Shown here piece after piece: positions 51,849 to 59,947 of a stretch of 64,000 bases of DNA; position 1 is the stretch's first letter; the number at the start of each line of letters is the position of its first letter. Location: positions 1 to 64,000 of the forward strand of contig LJCX01000034.1 in assembly GCA_001298545.1 (NCBI GenBank). Reading direction: 5' to 3'. The position numbers and the translations under genes were made by a program. The notes under the pieces are model-generated. The model had not been told where the DNA came from. It ran no database searches and saw only the letters and a list, made by a program, of their open reading frames with translations. The stretch comes from Actinobacteria bacterium OV320. GTDB taxonomy: Bacteria; Actinomycetota; Actinomycetes; Streptomycetales; Streptomycetaceae.

Positions 51849-53387
51849 TCAGCGGCGGCCGTCGAAGCGATCGTCATCGGTGTCGGTGGGCAGGGTGTCG
51901 AGCTGGTCAGGGTCGGCCAGTTCGGTCAGCCCGTGCACGGCGGCGTCCATACGGTCCGGACTGTCCATTCCCTCGACCCAGGTGACCATCTGGCCTTCCA
52001 GGTCGGGGTATTCGCCGACGTGGTGCACGAGCTGCTGTTCGTACAACTGGGCCACGGGGGCGGCCCGCAGGCGTTTGCCGACCTTGGCGGTGACCTCGAG
52101 GATCATCGGCATCAGCAGGCCCTTGGTGACGCCGTCGCGGCGCAGCTGCTCCCATGCCTGAGTGACGATCTGCCGCGCCATATCTCCGCCGTAGTTCTTC
52201 TCGACCACAATCGCGTCGGCCTTGAGTTCGAGGGCGAGACGGCATGCGGCCAGGCCCCAGTCGTTGGCGCCCATCGATCCGGATCGGTCGGCCAGGACGT
52301 ACAGCTGCCGGTCGAAGTCGCGGCCGACTCCGATCACGCCGGTTTCGTCGCCGACGGTGGACTCTCCGCCGGCGGGGTCGACGGCCACGACGATGCGTGC
52401 CATGTCGATGCCGGAGAACTGGACAGCGTTGATCCTGGCGGTGTCGATCCACTCGCGCTTCCAGACGCCTCCCTCTGGCGGCCTCGGCTTCTGCATGTAG
52501 AGGGCGCCCCAGACTCGTTCGCCGACGCGCTTGCGCGTTCGGGCGTGGTGGGCAACGTCGAAGCGTTGTGGCCACAGGGGCTCGCCGGGTGTCCGGCCGA
52601 GCGGGTCATCGGGGCTGTCGGCAAGGGCCGGGAGGTCGATGACGCGCCATGCGTCTCGCTCGGTGGCGAGGATGCGCCCGGCGAGATCGTCTTCGTGCCA
52701 GCGCGTCTGGATCAGGCAGATGGCTCCGGTTGGTTCGAGTCGGGTCTGTATGACGGAGGTCCACCAGTCCCAGGCGCGTTTGCGCATAGTTGGCGAGTCC
52801 GCATCGGCCATGTCCTTGACCGGGTCGTCCACGATGGCGATGTGGGCGCCGCGTCCGGTGAGGCCGCCTCCGATGCCCGCAGCGAGGAGCCCGCCTTCGC
52901 CGCCGACGATGTCGAAGCGGTTGGCGGCCTTGCTGCCGGGCGCGAGCTGGATGCCGAGGTCGTCGCCCCAGGTGTAGATGGCGTCCCTGATCCACCGGCC
53001 GTGGTCGTCGGCCAGGTCGGCGGAGTAGCTGGCGATCATCATGCGGTGGCCGGGGTTGCGCCGTAGGTACCAGAGCGGAGCCCAGCGGGAGGCGCGTCGG
53101 CTCTTGCCGTGCCGCGGGGGCATCGTGAGCATGACCCGGTCGCACCGGCCCTCGGCCATGTCGATGAACGCGCGGTCGATGAGGTCGAGGTGCGGTGCCT
53201 GCATCTCTCGGCCGCGGGTGAGGACGGCGGCGAGGGCGCCTGGCGAGCGGTCCATGGCCAACTGCCGTTCCGCGCGTGCCAGCTCGACCCGCAGCGTTGG
53301 GGAGGCGGTCCGGGCGATGGCACGGCGTTGGGCTGGCGGCAGCGTCTTGTAGTGGGCGATGACGCTCTCGTTGTCCCGGGGCCTCAT
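51849..53387 (-). CDS. terL: Terminase large subunit
   Basis: A 512-residue packaging motor (MRPRDNESVIAHYKTLPPAQ). ATPase: Walker A MPPRHGKSRRAS (residues 89-100) and Walker B AIVDDP near 180. Nuclease: VVAVDPAGGESTVGDETG (acidic site), IVVEKNYGGD and a late acidic MDAAVHGLTEL, the RNase-H-like pattern. It cuts and pumps genome concatemers into the procapsid. It overlaps terS by four bases. The long plus-strand frame over it is a shadow. Confidence 0.95.
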   Translation of the reverse strand: MRPRDNESVIAHYKTLPPAQRRAIARTASPTLRVELARAERQLAMDRSPGALAAVLTRGREMQAPHLDLIDRAFIDMAEGRCDRVMLTMPPRHGKSRRASRWAPLWYLRRNPGHRMMIASYSADLADDHGRWIRDAIYTWGDDLGIQLAPGSKAANRFDIVGGEGGLLAAGIGGGLTGRGAHIAIVDDPVKDMADADSPTMRKRAWDWWTSVIQTRLEPTGAICLIQTRWHEDDLAGRILATERDAWRVIDLPALADSPDDPLGRTPGEPLWPQRFDVAHHARTRKRVGERVWGALYMQKPRPPEGGVWKREWIDTARINAVQFSGIDMARIVVAVDPAGGESTVGDETGVIGVGRDFDRQLYVLADRSGSMGANDWGLAACRLALELKADAIVVEKNYGGDMARQIVTQAWEQLRRDGVTKGLLMPMILEVTAKVGKRLRAAPVAQLYEQQLVHHVGEYPDLEGQMVTWVEGMDSPDRMDAAVHGLTELADPDQLDTLPTDTDDDRFDGRR

Positions 53388-53920
53388 TCGGCGTCCGGGT
53401 CGGTCAGCGTGATCAGCGCGTCGAGTTCGTCGGCGGTGACGTTCTCGATCTGCACCGGTCCCCCGTCGGGGCCGGACAGCTCCGTCCTGACGGGCATGTC
53501 GAGGCCGAGCAGCCGGGCGCGCCGTTCCATGATCCGCAGGGTTCGGTCGATGGCCGCGAGGTCCTGGTCCCGGACCGCCTTCTTGTATGCCACGAAGAAC
53601 AGCCGGTCGAGGCGGTCGGCCTCGAGTGCGCGCAGCTCGTCAACGTCGTCGTTCAGCTCGGCGCGGCGGTCGGCGAGTGCGGCACGGACGTCACGGCAGG
53701 CGGCGTGGATCAGTGCCTCGTCGGTGGGCGGGTCCTGGTCCTTGCGGTACCGCTCGATGCCGTAGCCCTGGGGGTAGGCGATGCCGTCGGAGTTGGCGGT
53801 CGGGTCGGCGGCGAGTTTGCGGGCGATCGTGAGCCAGTCCACGCCGGCGAGGCGTAGGTCGATGGCGTCCGAGCGGCGGCGCGCGATGGCCGCACGCGCG
53901 GCTTTGTCGGGGCGTCCCAC
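53384..53920 (-). CDS. terS: Terminase small subunit
   Basis: A 178-residue protein (MGRPDKAARAAIARRRSDAI) with an N-terminal DNA-binding region (RRRSDAIDLRLAGVDWLTIA, a helix-turn-helix), a central coiled coil (RDVRAALADRRAELNDDVDE) and a C-terminal acidic part. This matches a phage small terminase that recognises the packaging site. It overlaps terL by four bases. Its 5' side faces the divergent GntR gene, so a late promoter and possibly the packaging site lie in 53921-54086. Confidence 0.82.
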   Translation of the reverse strand: MGRPDKAARAAIARRRSDAIDLRLAGVDWLTIARKLAADPTANSDGIAYPQGYGIERYRKDQDPPTDEALIHAACRDVRAALADRRAELNDDVDELRALEADRLDRLFFVAYKKAVRDQDLAAIDRTLRIMERRARLLGLDMPVRTELSGPDGGPVQIENVTADELDALITLTDPDAE

Positions 53921-54042
53921 GGCGGGGGTCCTCCACAGCTCGGGTGCGCCCCCGCGCCCGGGTCCATGATCCCACTTCGCTGCGGCTGGCTCGGTGCCTC
54001 CGTATCTGGGGCGAGATCAGTCCCTGCCTTGTCCTGGGTAGT

Positions 54043-54060
54043 CTGGTTGACCAGTCGACT
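54043..54060. promoter_or_regulatory. Operator-like inverted repeats before the GntR gene
   Basis: CTGGT-TG-ACCAG (54043-54054) overlaps the palindrome AGTCGACT (54053-54060), about 30-45 bases before the GntR start. TTGACC inside it may serve as a -35 element. Similar symmetric sites lie in front of autoregulated GntR genes of Streptomyces elements, so this is a candidate operator for that regulator. Confidence 0.5.
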
Positions 54061-54086
54061 TGTCGGGTCTTGAGTGGGTGGCGTTT

Positions 54087-54818
54087 ATGGCATATGAGGT
54101 GGAGGCACCCAAGTACGTACGCCTCGCGCAGACCGTCCAAGGTCGGATCGAGGCGGGTACCTACCCGGCTGGCACGAGGGTTCCTAGCGAAAACCAGCTG
54201 GTGCAGGAGTTCGGAATGTCCCGGCCGACGGTGGTGCGGGCACTTGAACTGCTGAAAAGGGACGGCTGGCTGGAGTCCCGCCAGGGATTCGGCACGATCG
54301 TGAGAGGCAGGCCGACTGTCATCGAGCGGACCGACAGCCGCGGGCGTCATACCCTGATGCGCAAGGAGTCAGAGACTCCGGGGCGGCTGATCTCGGTCGA
54401 GCAGGTGAGGCCTCCGGCGCGCGTTGCCTCTGCGCTCAAGTCGCCAGAGCAAGCCGAAGTGCTCAGGCGCCGGTTCCTAGTCGAGGAGGACGGGGAAGCA
54501 GCTGAGCTGGTCTCGTCATACTTCCCCCTCAGCCTGGCCAGTGGGTCGGAGCTCGAGCTGTTCGAGCCGTTGCATCTGGGGTTGCGCGAATACCTGGAGG
54601 CTCGGCAGAGAGTCCGCCTCGACTACGTGACTGAGCAGGTCTCCGCTCGGATTCCGGATGATGCTGCTGAGGCTGAGCTTCTGGGGCTGCCTGCCAGCGT
54701 GCCGGCCCTCGCCATCCTGCTCACTGCCCGCGATGCATCCGGGCACGCCTACCAGGTGAACGACGTACTGCTGCCCGCCGGTGCGCGGGGGCTGGAGACC
54801 ACATACCGACTGGACTGA
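54087..54818 (+). CDS. GntR-family (UTRA) transcription regulator
   Basis: A 243-residue protein from ATG 54087 (MAYEVEAPKYVRLAQTVQGR). Residues 8-70 are the GntR winged helix (AGTRVPSENQLVQEFGMSRP, TVVRALELLKRDGWLESRQG). Residues about 95-230 are a UTRA ligand-binding domain (RPPARVASALKSPEQAEVLR, DAAEAELLGLPASVPALAIL). Related proteins regulate transfer and copy functions in actinobacterial mobile elements. It is transcribed away from terS and may control the late promoter. The ligand is unknown. Confidence 0.9.
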   Translation: MAYEVEAPKYVRLAQTVQGRIEAGTYPAGTRVPSENQLVQEFGMSRPTVVRALELLKRDGWLESRQGFGTIVRGRPTVIERTDSRGRHTLMRKESETPGRLISVEQVRPPARVASALKSPEQAEVLRRRFLVEEDGEAAELVSSYFPLSLASGSELELFEPLHLGLREYLEARQRVRLDYVTEQVSARIPDDAAEAELLGLPASVPALAILLTARDASGHAYQVNDVLLPAGARGLETTYRLD

Positions 54819-54825
54819 GTGCTTT

Positions 54826-54860
54826 CTGCGGGGCCCGAGACTGCCGCTCGGGCCCCGCAG
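54826..54860. terminator. Bidirectional hairpin terminator between convergent genes
   Basis: CTGCGGGGCCCGAG (54826-54839) and its perfect complement (54847-54860) enclose a 7-base loop. The 14-bp GC stem lies between the ends of the GntR gene (plus) and the next gene (minus), so it can stop both transcripts. Confidence 0.85.
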
Positions 54861-54864
54861 GGGG

Positions 54865-55377
54865 TCACATCAGGGACATCTGCTCCCCCTGACCTGGCCT
54901 CTTCGGCGGCGTGTACTCCGGTGGGGCGTCGGGCGCATTGCGCTCGGTCCGGAGCCACCAGGCGAACTGGTAGTTGCGGCAGGTGCGAAAGCGGTAGGCC
55001 TTCCGGCGTGGCTCACTTTCGGGGATGTTGTGCTCGCCCCACCCGGTGATAGGGCGAGCGTTGTCGAGGCGCACGTACAAGCCGGGCACCAGGGCATTCC
55101 CCTCCCATTGCTCACCCGGGGCGGCTTCGAAGGCGAGGTGCGCGTTGTCACTCCACTTCCATGGATTGGGCAGCGCGCACACGTACCAGGCCAGGGGCGG
55201 GTTGTGATCGGGGAGTTCGATCGTCTGGTGCCGGCGGCTGATGTCGAGCCGGGGGCGGTCGGGCTGGCCGAAGCTGCGCAGGCAGTGCTGGTCGAGGGCT
55301 ACGTGCCGCACGCCTGCCAGCCACATGATGTGATATCGAGTTCGTGATTCAATTTGGATCTGTATTCGCCGTGACAT
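54865..55377 (-). CDS. Phage early-region protein, family unknown
   Basis: A 170-residue protein from ATG 55377 (MSRRIQIQIESRTRYHIMWL) with GGGAG four bases upstream. It has aromatic-rich stretches (ALPNPWKWSDNAHLAFEAAP; KAYRFRTCRNYQFAWWLRTE) and a Pro-rich acidic end. It is the most distal gene of the early-region minus transcript and is followed by the hairpin. No motif suggests a role. Confidence 0.7.
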   Translation of the reverse strand: MSRRIQIQIESRTRYHIMWLAGVRHVALDQHCLRSFGQPDRPRLDISRRHQTIELPDHNPPLAWYVCALPNPWKWSDNAHLAFEAAPGEQWEGNALVPGLYVRLDNARPITGWGEHNIPESEPRRKAYRFRTCRNYQFAWWLRTERNAPDAPPEYTPPKRPGQGEQMSLM

Positions 55378-55395
55378 CCGCTCCCCATTCATCCG

Positions 55396-56841
55396 TCAAT
55401 CGACGAGAGGCCCATTCCTCTCTACTACCAATTTTATCAAATTTCCCACCAATTCCAGATGCCTGTCATGTCGGAAGCCATTCGGGTAAGGCATATTGAA
55501 TTCCTCTTCGAATGCCTTCTCGTATTCCTCTTTGGGGAGCGCGATGGGGCGGCGGCACGTCGCCTTGAGGTTGGACCCGCTCAGATCGGTGACTTTCACG
55601 TCCTCGAAGTAGCGGCGCAGCATGGGCTCCAGCGTCTCGGGGGTATGGAAGCGGAGCTTCTGCCACTTCCCCTTCACGAAGTTCATCTCGACGTTGTCCT
55701 CGTCGAGGAAGCTCATCTTCGTGGTCGCGGTCTGCGAGGTTACGCGTTTGGCTTGCTCATCACGCAGTTCGCGAGCGAGGCTCCGCGTACCGAGGCAGAC
55801 CACTCCGTCGGCGGCGCACAGGGCGTTGACGGTGGTCATCACCCAGTGCTGGTAGTCGAGGGTGGTGGTGGCGTTGATGACGGAGTCCAAAACCACCACG
55901 TCGTACAGCCCGTTGGCCTGGATGTCCTTGTCGATGTCGCGGATCATGCCGACGACGGCCCGGATGTCGACGGCGTACGAGCCGTCCCGGCAGCGGTAGG
56001 GCTCGTAGTCGTGGATGTTGAAGCCCTTGGCGCGCAGGTGCTTGGCGTAGTCGCCGTACCCGGCGCCGAAGTCCACGACCCGGTGCGTGGGCTTGAGCCA
56101 GGGCGTAACCAGTTGGTCCCAGGTCTCGGAGCCGTAGGCGAGCTTCCCGGCCTTGGCCTTGGAGGAGAACTTGCGGAGCCTCTTGGGCTGGACGATGTGC
56201 TGGTTCCAGACGGGTGCCTTGCTCTCGATGGCGGTCCAGTCGTAGACGCCGTACTCGCCGGTGAGGTCGGCGTGGAGCTGGGCGGCGTCGGCCGATGTGA
56301 CGGTCCAGGCGAGGAGGTCGAAGCGGTTGATGGAGGCGACGACGGCGTATTCGGCGTTGAGGACGATGCGGCCCTGGTCGTCGATGACGACGCTGCCCCA
56401 GGGGCCGTGGCCGGCGGTCATGTGACCGATGGCGTTGACGAAGGAGAGGTTTTTCCGTTCCGCGACGCGGATCGACTGCCATGGAATCCAGGACCAGGCG
56501 CCGATGACGCCGGGCTCGGCGTAGACGACACTCGCCTCGGTCTCCACCCGGTTGTGCAGCAGGTTGAACTGGATCTCGTCCTGCAACCTGACCTTCGTGC
56601 CGAGTATGACGGCGGGCGTGTGCGTCAGGCCGATGGCCTGGAGGCCCTTGGTTCTCTGGTGGCCTGCGACCAGCGTGCCGTCGGCGTTGAGGATGACGGG
56701 CTTCACGACCCCGTGGCGGCGCAGTGACGCCTGAAGCCGGACGAACGCCTCCTCGCTGAGGCGGCGCGGGTTGTAGTCGGCGGGGCGAAGCCGGTCGAGC
56801 GGGTACGCCTCGTAGAACGTCGTGGTGGGGGCACTGCTCAT
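55396..56841 (-). CDS. ParB-like domain fused to a SAM methyltransferase-like domain
   Basis: A 481-residue protein from ATG 56841 (MSSAPTTTFYEAYPLDRLRP), overlapping the upstream stop as ATGA. Residues 1-110 are a ParB N-terminal-like domain (YNPRRLSEEAFVRLQASLRR then VVKPVILNADGTLVAGHQRT). From about residue 250 there is a Rossmann methyltransferase-like part: VVDFGAGYGDYAKHLRAKGF (motif I), RDGSYAVDIRAVVGMIRDID and LYDVVVLDSVINATTTLDYQ. A ParB-type CTPase/nuclease joined to a methyltransferase is a common phage layout. It may methylate DNA or another base target. The acceptor is unknown. Confidence 0.82.
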   Translation of the reverse strand: MSSAPTTTFYEAYPLDRLRPADYNPRRLSEEAFVRLQASLRRHGVVKPVILNADGTLVAGHQRTKGLQAIGLTHTPAVILGTKVRLQDEIQFNLLHNRVETEASVVYAEPGVIGAWSWIPWQSIRVAERKNLSFVNAIGHMTAGHGPWGSVVIDDQGRIVLNAEYAVVASINRFDLLAWTVTSADAAQLHADLTGEYGVYDWTAIESKAPVWNQHIVQPKRLRKFSSKAKAGKLAYGSETWDQLVTPWLKPTHRVVDFGAGYGDYAKHLRAKGFNIHDYEPYRCRDGSYAVDIRAVVGMIRDIDKDIQANGLYDVVVLDSVINATTTLDYQHWVMTTVNALCAADGVVCLGTRSLARELRDEQAKRVTSQTATTKMSFLDEDNVEMNFVKGKWQKLRFHTPETLEPMLRRYFEDVKVTDLSGSNLKATCRRPIALPKEEYEKAFEEEFNMPYPNGFRHDRHLELVGNLIKLVVERNGPLVD

Positions 56842-57497
56842 ACCGCCTCGCCCTCCTCGTGGGCCTGCTGCAAGACGTGCCAGCCGAAGCCGAGGTCGCT
56901 GTTGGTGTCGTCCACGAACTTCGTGTAGATGGCGTTCAGGGCTTCGACCTCTTCGGAGGTGATCCTCACCCGCTTGGACTCCCACTGGAGGTAGCCCCAC
57001 TGGAGGTAGTCGACGGTGGCTGCGGCACCAGTGCCCGCGCCGTCGGAGGTGAGTTCCAGTGTCTCGGGGAGCGAGGTGTCGTCGAGGAGCCGGTCGACGC
57101 TCTCGCGGTCGTACCCGGTGCCGGCGAGGTCCGGGATCTCGGAGAGGACTTCCGCGAGCAGAACGGTGTCGTAACCGGCGAGGTCGTTGGTGCGGTTGTC
57201 CACGATGACGATGCGGGCCGCGGCGTCGTCATCGACGTCGACCCAGGTGGCCGCGATGTGCTCCCAGCCGAGCTGCTGGGCCGCTGCAACGGTGTGGTTG
57301 CCCGCCAAGATCTCGTTCGGCCGCCCGGTGTGGGTGCCCTTGTTGATGACGACGGGACGGTACTGACCGTTGACCGTCAGCGACTCGGCGATGGCCGGGA
57401 TGTCGCCGGTGCGGGGGTTGCGGTGGTACGGGACCAGGTCGCCGATGGGGACGGCGAACGGCTGGAGCTGTTCGGGGATGTTGGCGAGCGCGGTCAC
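56838..57497 (-). CDS. ParB-like nuclease-domain protein
   Basis: A 219-residue protein (MTALANIPEQLQPFAVPIGD). Residues about 10-105 form a ParB/Srx-type domain: VPIGDLVPYHRNPRTGDIPA, IAESLTVNGQYRPVVINKGT, NEILAGNHTVAAAQQLGWEH (GNHTVAA in place of GERRxRA). The DDDAAARIVIVDNRTNDLAG segment follows, as in phage ParB-like DNA-modification proteins. The C-terminal 90 residues are acidic and helical. It is coupled by ATGA to the ParB-methyltransferase fusion, so both likely act together in DNA modification or partition. Confidence 0.83.
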   Translation of the reverse strand: MTALANIPEQLQPFAVPIGDLVPYHRNPRTGDIPAIAESLTVNGQYRPVVINKGTHTGRPNEILAGNHTVAAAQQLGWEHIAATWVDVDDDAAARIVIVDNRTNDLAGYDTVLLAEVLSEIPDLAGTGYDRESVDRLLDDTSLPETLELTSDGAGTGAAATVDYLQWGYLQWESKRVRITSEEVEALNAIYTKFVDDTNSDLGFGWHVLQQAHEEGEAV

Positions 57498-57785
57498 GGG
57501 CGTCCCTTGTGTAGGCCGTTCCCCGCGCCCTACGCACGCAACAGTAGACGATCAGCAGCGGGCTCGGCTCAGTTCGGTCGGCCGGCTGCCGTCCCCGGTG
57601 GCCCAGCCTGTCGCTGGCGGAGTGCCGCTGGCGGTCGCGGTGTTGGCCGCCTTGTCGTGCCCGGTAGTAGCGAAGCTCGGCGCAGGTGGCGTCGAGCTGA
57701 TCGTCGGTGATGGTGCTGGCGGTGAGCGGCTCGATGAATCAGGGGGGCGACCGCCGCGGCGGTGGCAGCGGCGGTCGCCGGACGC

Positions 57786-57911
57786 TTATCGGTTGTTGCA
57801 GCGGCAGATGCCTGGGGGGAGGCACCAGGCGTCGCAGGCGTTGCACCACTCGGCACCCGGCACGGGGGGCTCGCGGTGTTCGGTCTGGAGGGGTGCCGAA
57901 TCCTGGGTCAT
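57786..57911 (-). CDS. Very small Cys-rich protein
   Basis: A 41-residue frame from ATG 57911, overlapping the upstream stop as ATGA, which supports translation. The second half has four cysteines (EWCNACDAWCLPPGICRC; C-x2-C-x3-C-x5-C-x1-C), suggesting a small zinc-binding knuckle. Such short proteins are frequent in phage early regions. The function is unknown. Confidence 0.6.
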   Translation of the reverse strand: MTQDSAPLQTEHREPPVPGAEWCNACDAWCLPPGICRCNNR

Positions 57912-58120
57912 GCCTCTGTTCTCCTGGGTCGTCGTCTGGTGGCGATGGCTGCTTCGAGCTCCGCGCTTCGCTGCGCCGCGTTCGGGTCGGGGCTCTGCTG
58001 AATCCTTCGGCCCGGGTCTCGCTCGTCGGCGGCCCTGTCCGGCGGGCCGTCTCGTTCGATGAGCAGACGCCGGTACAGCTCGCGGTCTTCCGGATTGCCG
58101 TTGAAGTCGTCTGCGCTCAT
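57908..58120 (-). CDS. Small acidic-basic phage protein
   Basis: A 70-residue protein from ATG 58120 (MSADDFNGNPEDRELYRRLL) with GGAG seven bases upstream, better placed than longer in-frame starts. It is charged and helical (ERDGPPDRAADERDPGRRIQ, LEAAIATRRRPRRTEA). It is translationally coupled to the Cys-rich gene. No family recognised. Confidence 0.6.
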   Translation of the reverse strand: MSADDFNGNPEDRELYRRLLIERDGPPDRAADERDPGRRIQQSPDPNAAQRSAELEAAIATRRRPRRTEA

Positions 58121-58336
58121 GTCGCTCCGGAGTGCACGGGACCCGCTCCCGGCGTGAGCGGGAGCGGGTCCGGTCGTGTTCGTGGCGTGCGGTCCGTGTG
58201 GCTTCGCGTCGGCGCGGAGCCGGTGCCTGGCGGGTAGGGCGCGGGGGATTGGCCACCCGCCAGGCACCGAAGGGGATGCCGCATGCCACGGCATGTTGGT
58301 GGGCCGGTTCCTCGGCTGTGGCCGTTCCCGCCAACG

Positions 58337-58374
58337 AGATAGACCGTATCACTCTTGAGTGTTGGGATCTATCT
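58337..58374. promoter_or_regulatory. Nested inverted repeats, possible operator
   Basis: AGATAGA (58337-58343) and TCTATCT (58368-58374) flank an inner CACTC-TT-GAGTG (58350-58361). The region is AT-richer than its surroundings and lies between the adenine methyltransferase stop and the next gene 250 bases away. It could be an operator or a transcription stop. Not tested. Confidence 0.35.
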
Positions 58375-59287
58375 AGCCGTAAGAGCGGTCCCTGCCGTCG
58401 TGTGGCGTTCCGTAGCCGAGCCCGTCCAAGGGCGCCGTTCCGTGAGCGGTCGGTTCGTCGGTGAGGAACAGGCCCTGCTGCACGGCGCGGGGCCGAGCAT
58501 TGAAGTCCTCAGGCCTGAGCGTGATCTGCCGCATGCCGCGAGGGGGTGCCACCTCGCGGACCGGGAGGACCACGATCACGGTGCCCACCCCTACCGCCGG
58601 GAACGCGTCTGGGGGCAGCTCCCACATGGCCCCCCGCGCCTCCCGTATCCGGGCGAGGAAGTCCTTGGTTCTGCGATCACCCCGGTAGGTGAGGCTGCCG
58701 TACATGATCGCGACGAGCAGACCACCGGGCTGGATGAAGCGCAGCGCCCGCTCCACGTGCCGGATGTCCTGGCGTCCCGCGAACGGCGGGTTCATGATGA
58801 CCCGCTGGTAGCGGCGCTCCACCGGCACGCTGAAAAAGTCGGCGTTCGTGACCTGCCGAGCGTACCCGCCGGCGCGGATGTGCTCGGCACGGGCGGCGTC
58901 GAGTTCGACGCAGTCCACGATGGCCCCGCAGGCGGCGACGGCTTCGGCGATAGCGCCGCGCCCCGCCGAGGGCTCCAGCACCTCACATCCGGCCTCGAGT
59001 TCGGCCAGCTCCAGGAGGCGTTCGACCGTGGGCTGCGGCGTCGGGTAGAACCCACGGTCGGCGTCGGTGACCACCTCGCCCGTGGCGAGCAGCCCGGCTA
59101 TGGCGTCGGCGGCGTCGGTGGTGAAGATGTGGGCCTTCTTGAAGCGGTGCCAGACGCCGCCCGCCGCGTGTAGGGCGAGGTTGACGCGCTCGTACAGCTT
59201 GCGGTCGAGCTGGCCGTTCAGGCGGAGTGCCGGGCCGTCGACCGTGGCGGCACGAAGGACGTTGAGAACGTCGGGATCTATCTGCAT
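58373..59287 (-). CDS. DNA N6-adenine methyltransferase-like protein
   Basis: A 304-residue protein (MQIDPDVLNVLRAATVDGPA). A DUF4942-like N-terminal part (LYERVNLALHAAGGVWHRFK) is followed by YPTPQPTVERLL, SAM motif I LEPSAGRGAIAEA (residues 104-116) and the catalytic NPPF (166-169). NPPF/Y marks enzymes that methylate exocyclic amino groups, usually adenine in DNA. It probably protects the element from host restriction or controls expression. It belongs to the early-region operon with the ParB-type genes. Confidence 0.87.
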   Translation of the reverse strand: MQIDPDVLNVLRAATVDGPALRLNGQLDRKLYERVNLALHAAGGVWHRFKKAHIFTTDAADAIAGLLATGEVVTDADRGFYPTPQPTVERLLELAELEAGCEVLEPSAGRGAIAEAVAACGAIVDCVELDAARAEHIRAGGYARQVTNADFFSVPVERRYQRVIMNPPFAGRQDIRHVERALRFIQPGGLLVAIMYGSLTYRGDRRTKDFLARIREARGAMWELPPDAFPAVGVGTVIVVLPVREVAPPRGMRQITLRPEDFNARPRAVQQGLFLTDEPTAHGTAPLDGLGYGTPHDGRDRSYG

Positions 59288-59302
59288 GACTGGAACTCCT
59301 GA

Positions 59303-59554
59303 TCAGGCGTACTCGGTGCAGTTGGCGGCGAGCGGGTGGCTCTTGTGGTCCGCGCAGACGGCGTCGCCCGTCGCGGGGTCCGTGCCGCCGTCGCACAGCT
59401 CGCAGACCCAGTAGCCGCAGACGACGCAGATTGCGGAGGCGAGCTGATTGCGGGTGTCGGCCAGGTCGGCGTCACAGCGGCGGCAGACTTCGGGCGGGAG
59501 GGTTCCGTCTTCGGGCCAGGTCTTGAGGCCGTTGATGCGCTCGGGCCGCTTCAT
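59303..59554 (-). CDS. Small zinc-ribbon-like protein
   Basis: An 83-residue protein (MKRPERINGLKTWPEDGTLP) with cysteine pairs CRRC (24-27), CVVC (44-47) and CELC (51-54) plus CADH near 67 (seven cysteines and a histidine), consistent with one or two zinc sites. Its ATG overlaps the upstream stop as ATGA. It probably binds nucleic acid or a partner protein. Nothing more can be said. Confidence 0.72.
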   Translation of the reverse strand: MKRPERINGLKTWPEDGTLPPEVCRRCDADLADTRNQLASAICVVCGYWVCELCDGGTDPATGDAVCADHKSHPLAANCTEYA

Positions 59555-59883
59555 GCGCTCTGCCCCTCAGCCGGGTTCGTGGCGGTGGCGATGAGCAGCG
59601 CCGCTTCGAGTTCCACCAGGCGCGCCGCGACCATGATGGGGAAGCGGACGTAGACGGAACCACCGGCCTGGTTGAGGAGTTCGCCTGCGGCGAGGAAGGT
59701 CGCGTTGCTGGCCTCGTTCAGCGCCTGCGGGTCGTTGTCGCGGCGGGCCTTGACCAGATGCTGGGCGGCCTCCCGAACGAGCTGGGCGGCGTCGGAGTCG
59801 TACTCCTCCAGGGCGTTGGCCGTGGCCGGCACCCCTTTGAAGAGGTTGCGATTGATGTTGCGCATGGTGCGGATGTCGTTCAT
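59551..59883 (-). CDS. Small helical phage protein, family unknown
   Basis: A 110-residue protein from ATG 59883 (MNDIRTMRNINRNLFKGVPA), or GTG 59886. It is alpha-helical (YDSDAAQLVREAAQHLVKAR, ASNATFLAAGELLNQAGGSV) and ends in a hydrophobic helix (PIMVAARLVELEAALLIATA). It lies 64 bases after parB and overlaps the zinc-ribbon gene. Longer in-frame extensions are shadows of parB. Confidence 0.65.
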   Translation of the reverse strand: MNDIRTMRNINRNLFKGVPATANALEEYDSDAAQLVREAAQHLVKARRDNDPQALNEASNATFLAAGELLNQAGGSVYVRFPIMVAARLVELEAALLIATATNPAEGQSA

Positions 59884-59947
59884 CACGATGGGTCTCCCGG
59901 TCGAAGAGGGGGGGCGGCCCGCTGGGGGCCGCCCCGGGGTGGGTGGT

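Noticed and set aside
51507..53066. A 519-residue plus-strand frame over terL
   Set aside because: Antisense to terL, whose Walker and nuclease motifs are clear on the minus strand.
55459..56727. A 422-residue Val/Gly-rich plus-strand frame
   Set aside because: Antisense to the ParB-methyltransferase fusion, which has clear motifs.
57498..57785. Possible small gene reading ITDDQLDATCAELRYYRARQ on the minus strand
   Set aside because: The peptide looks phage-like, but no ATG, GTG or TTG start with a ribosome site was found after the upstream stop.
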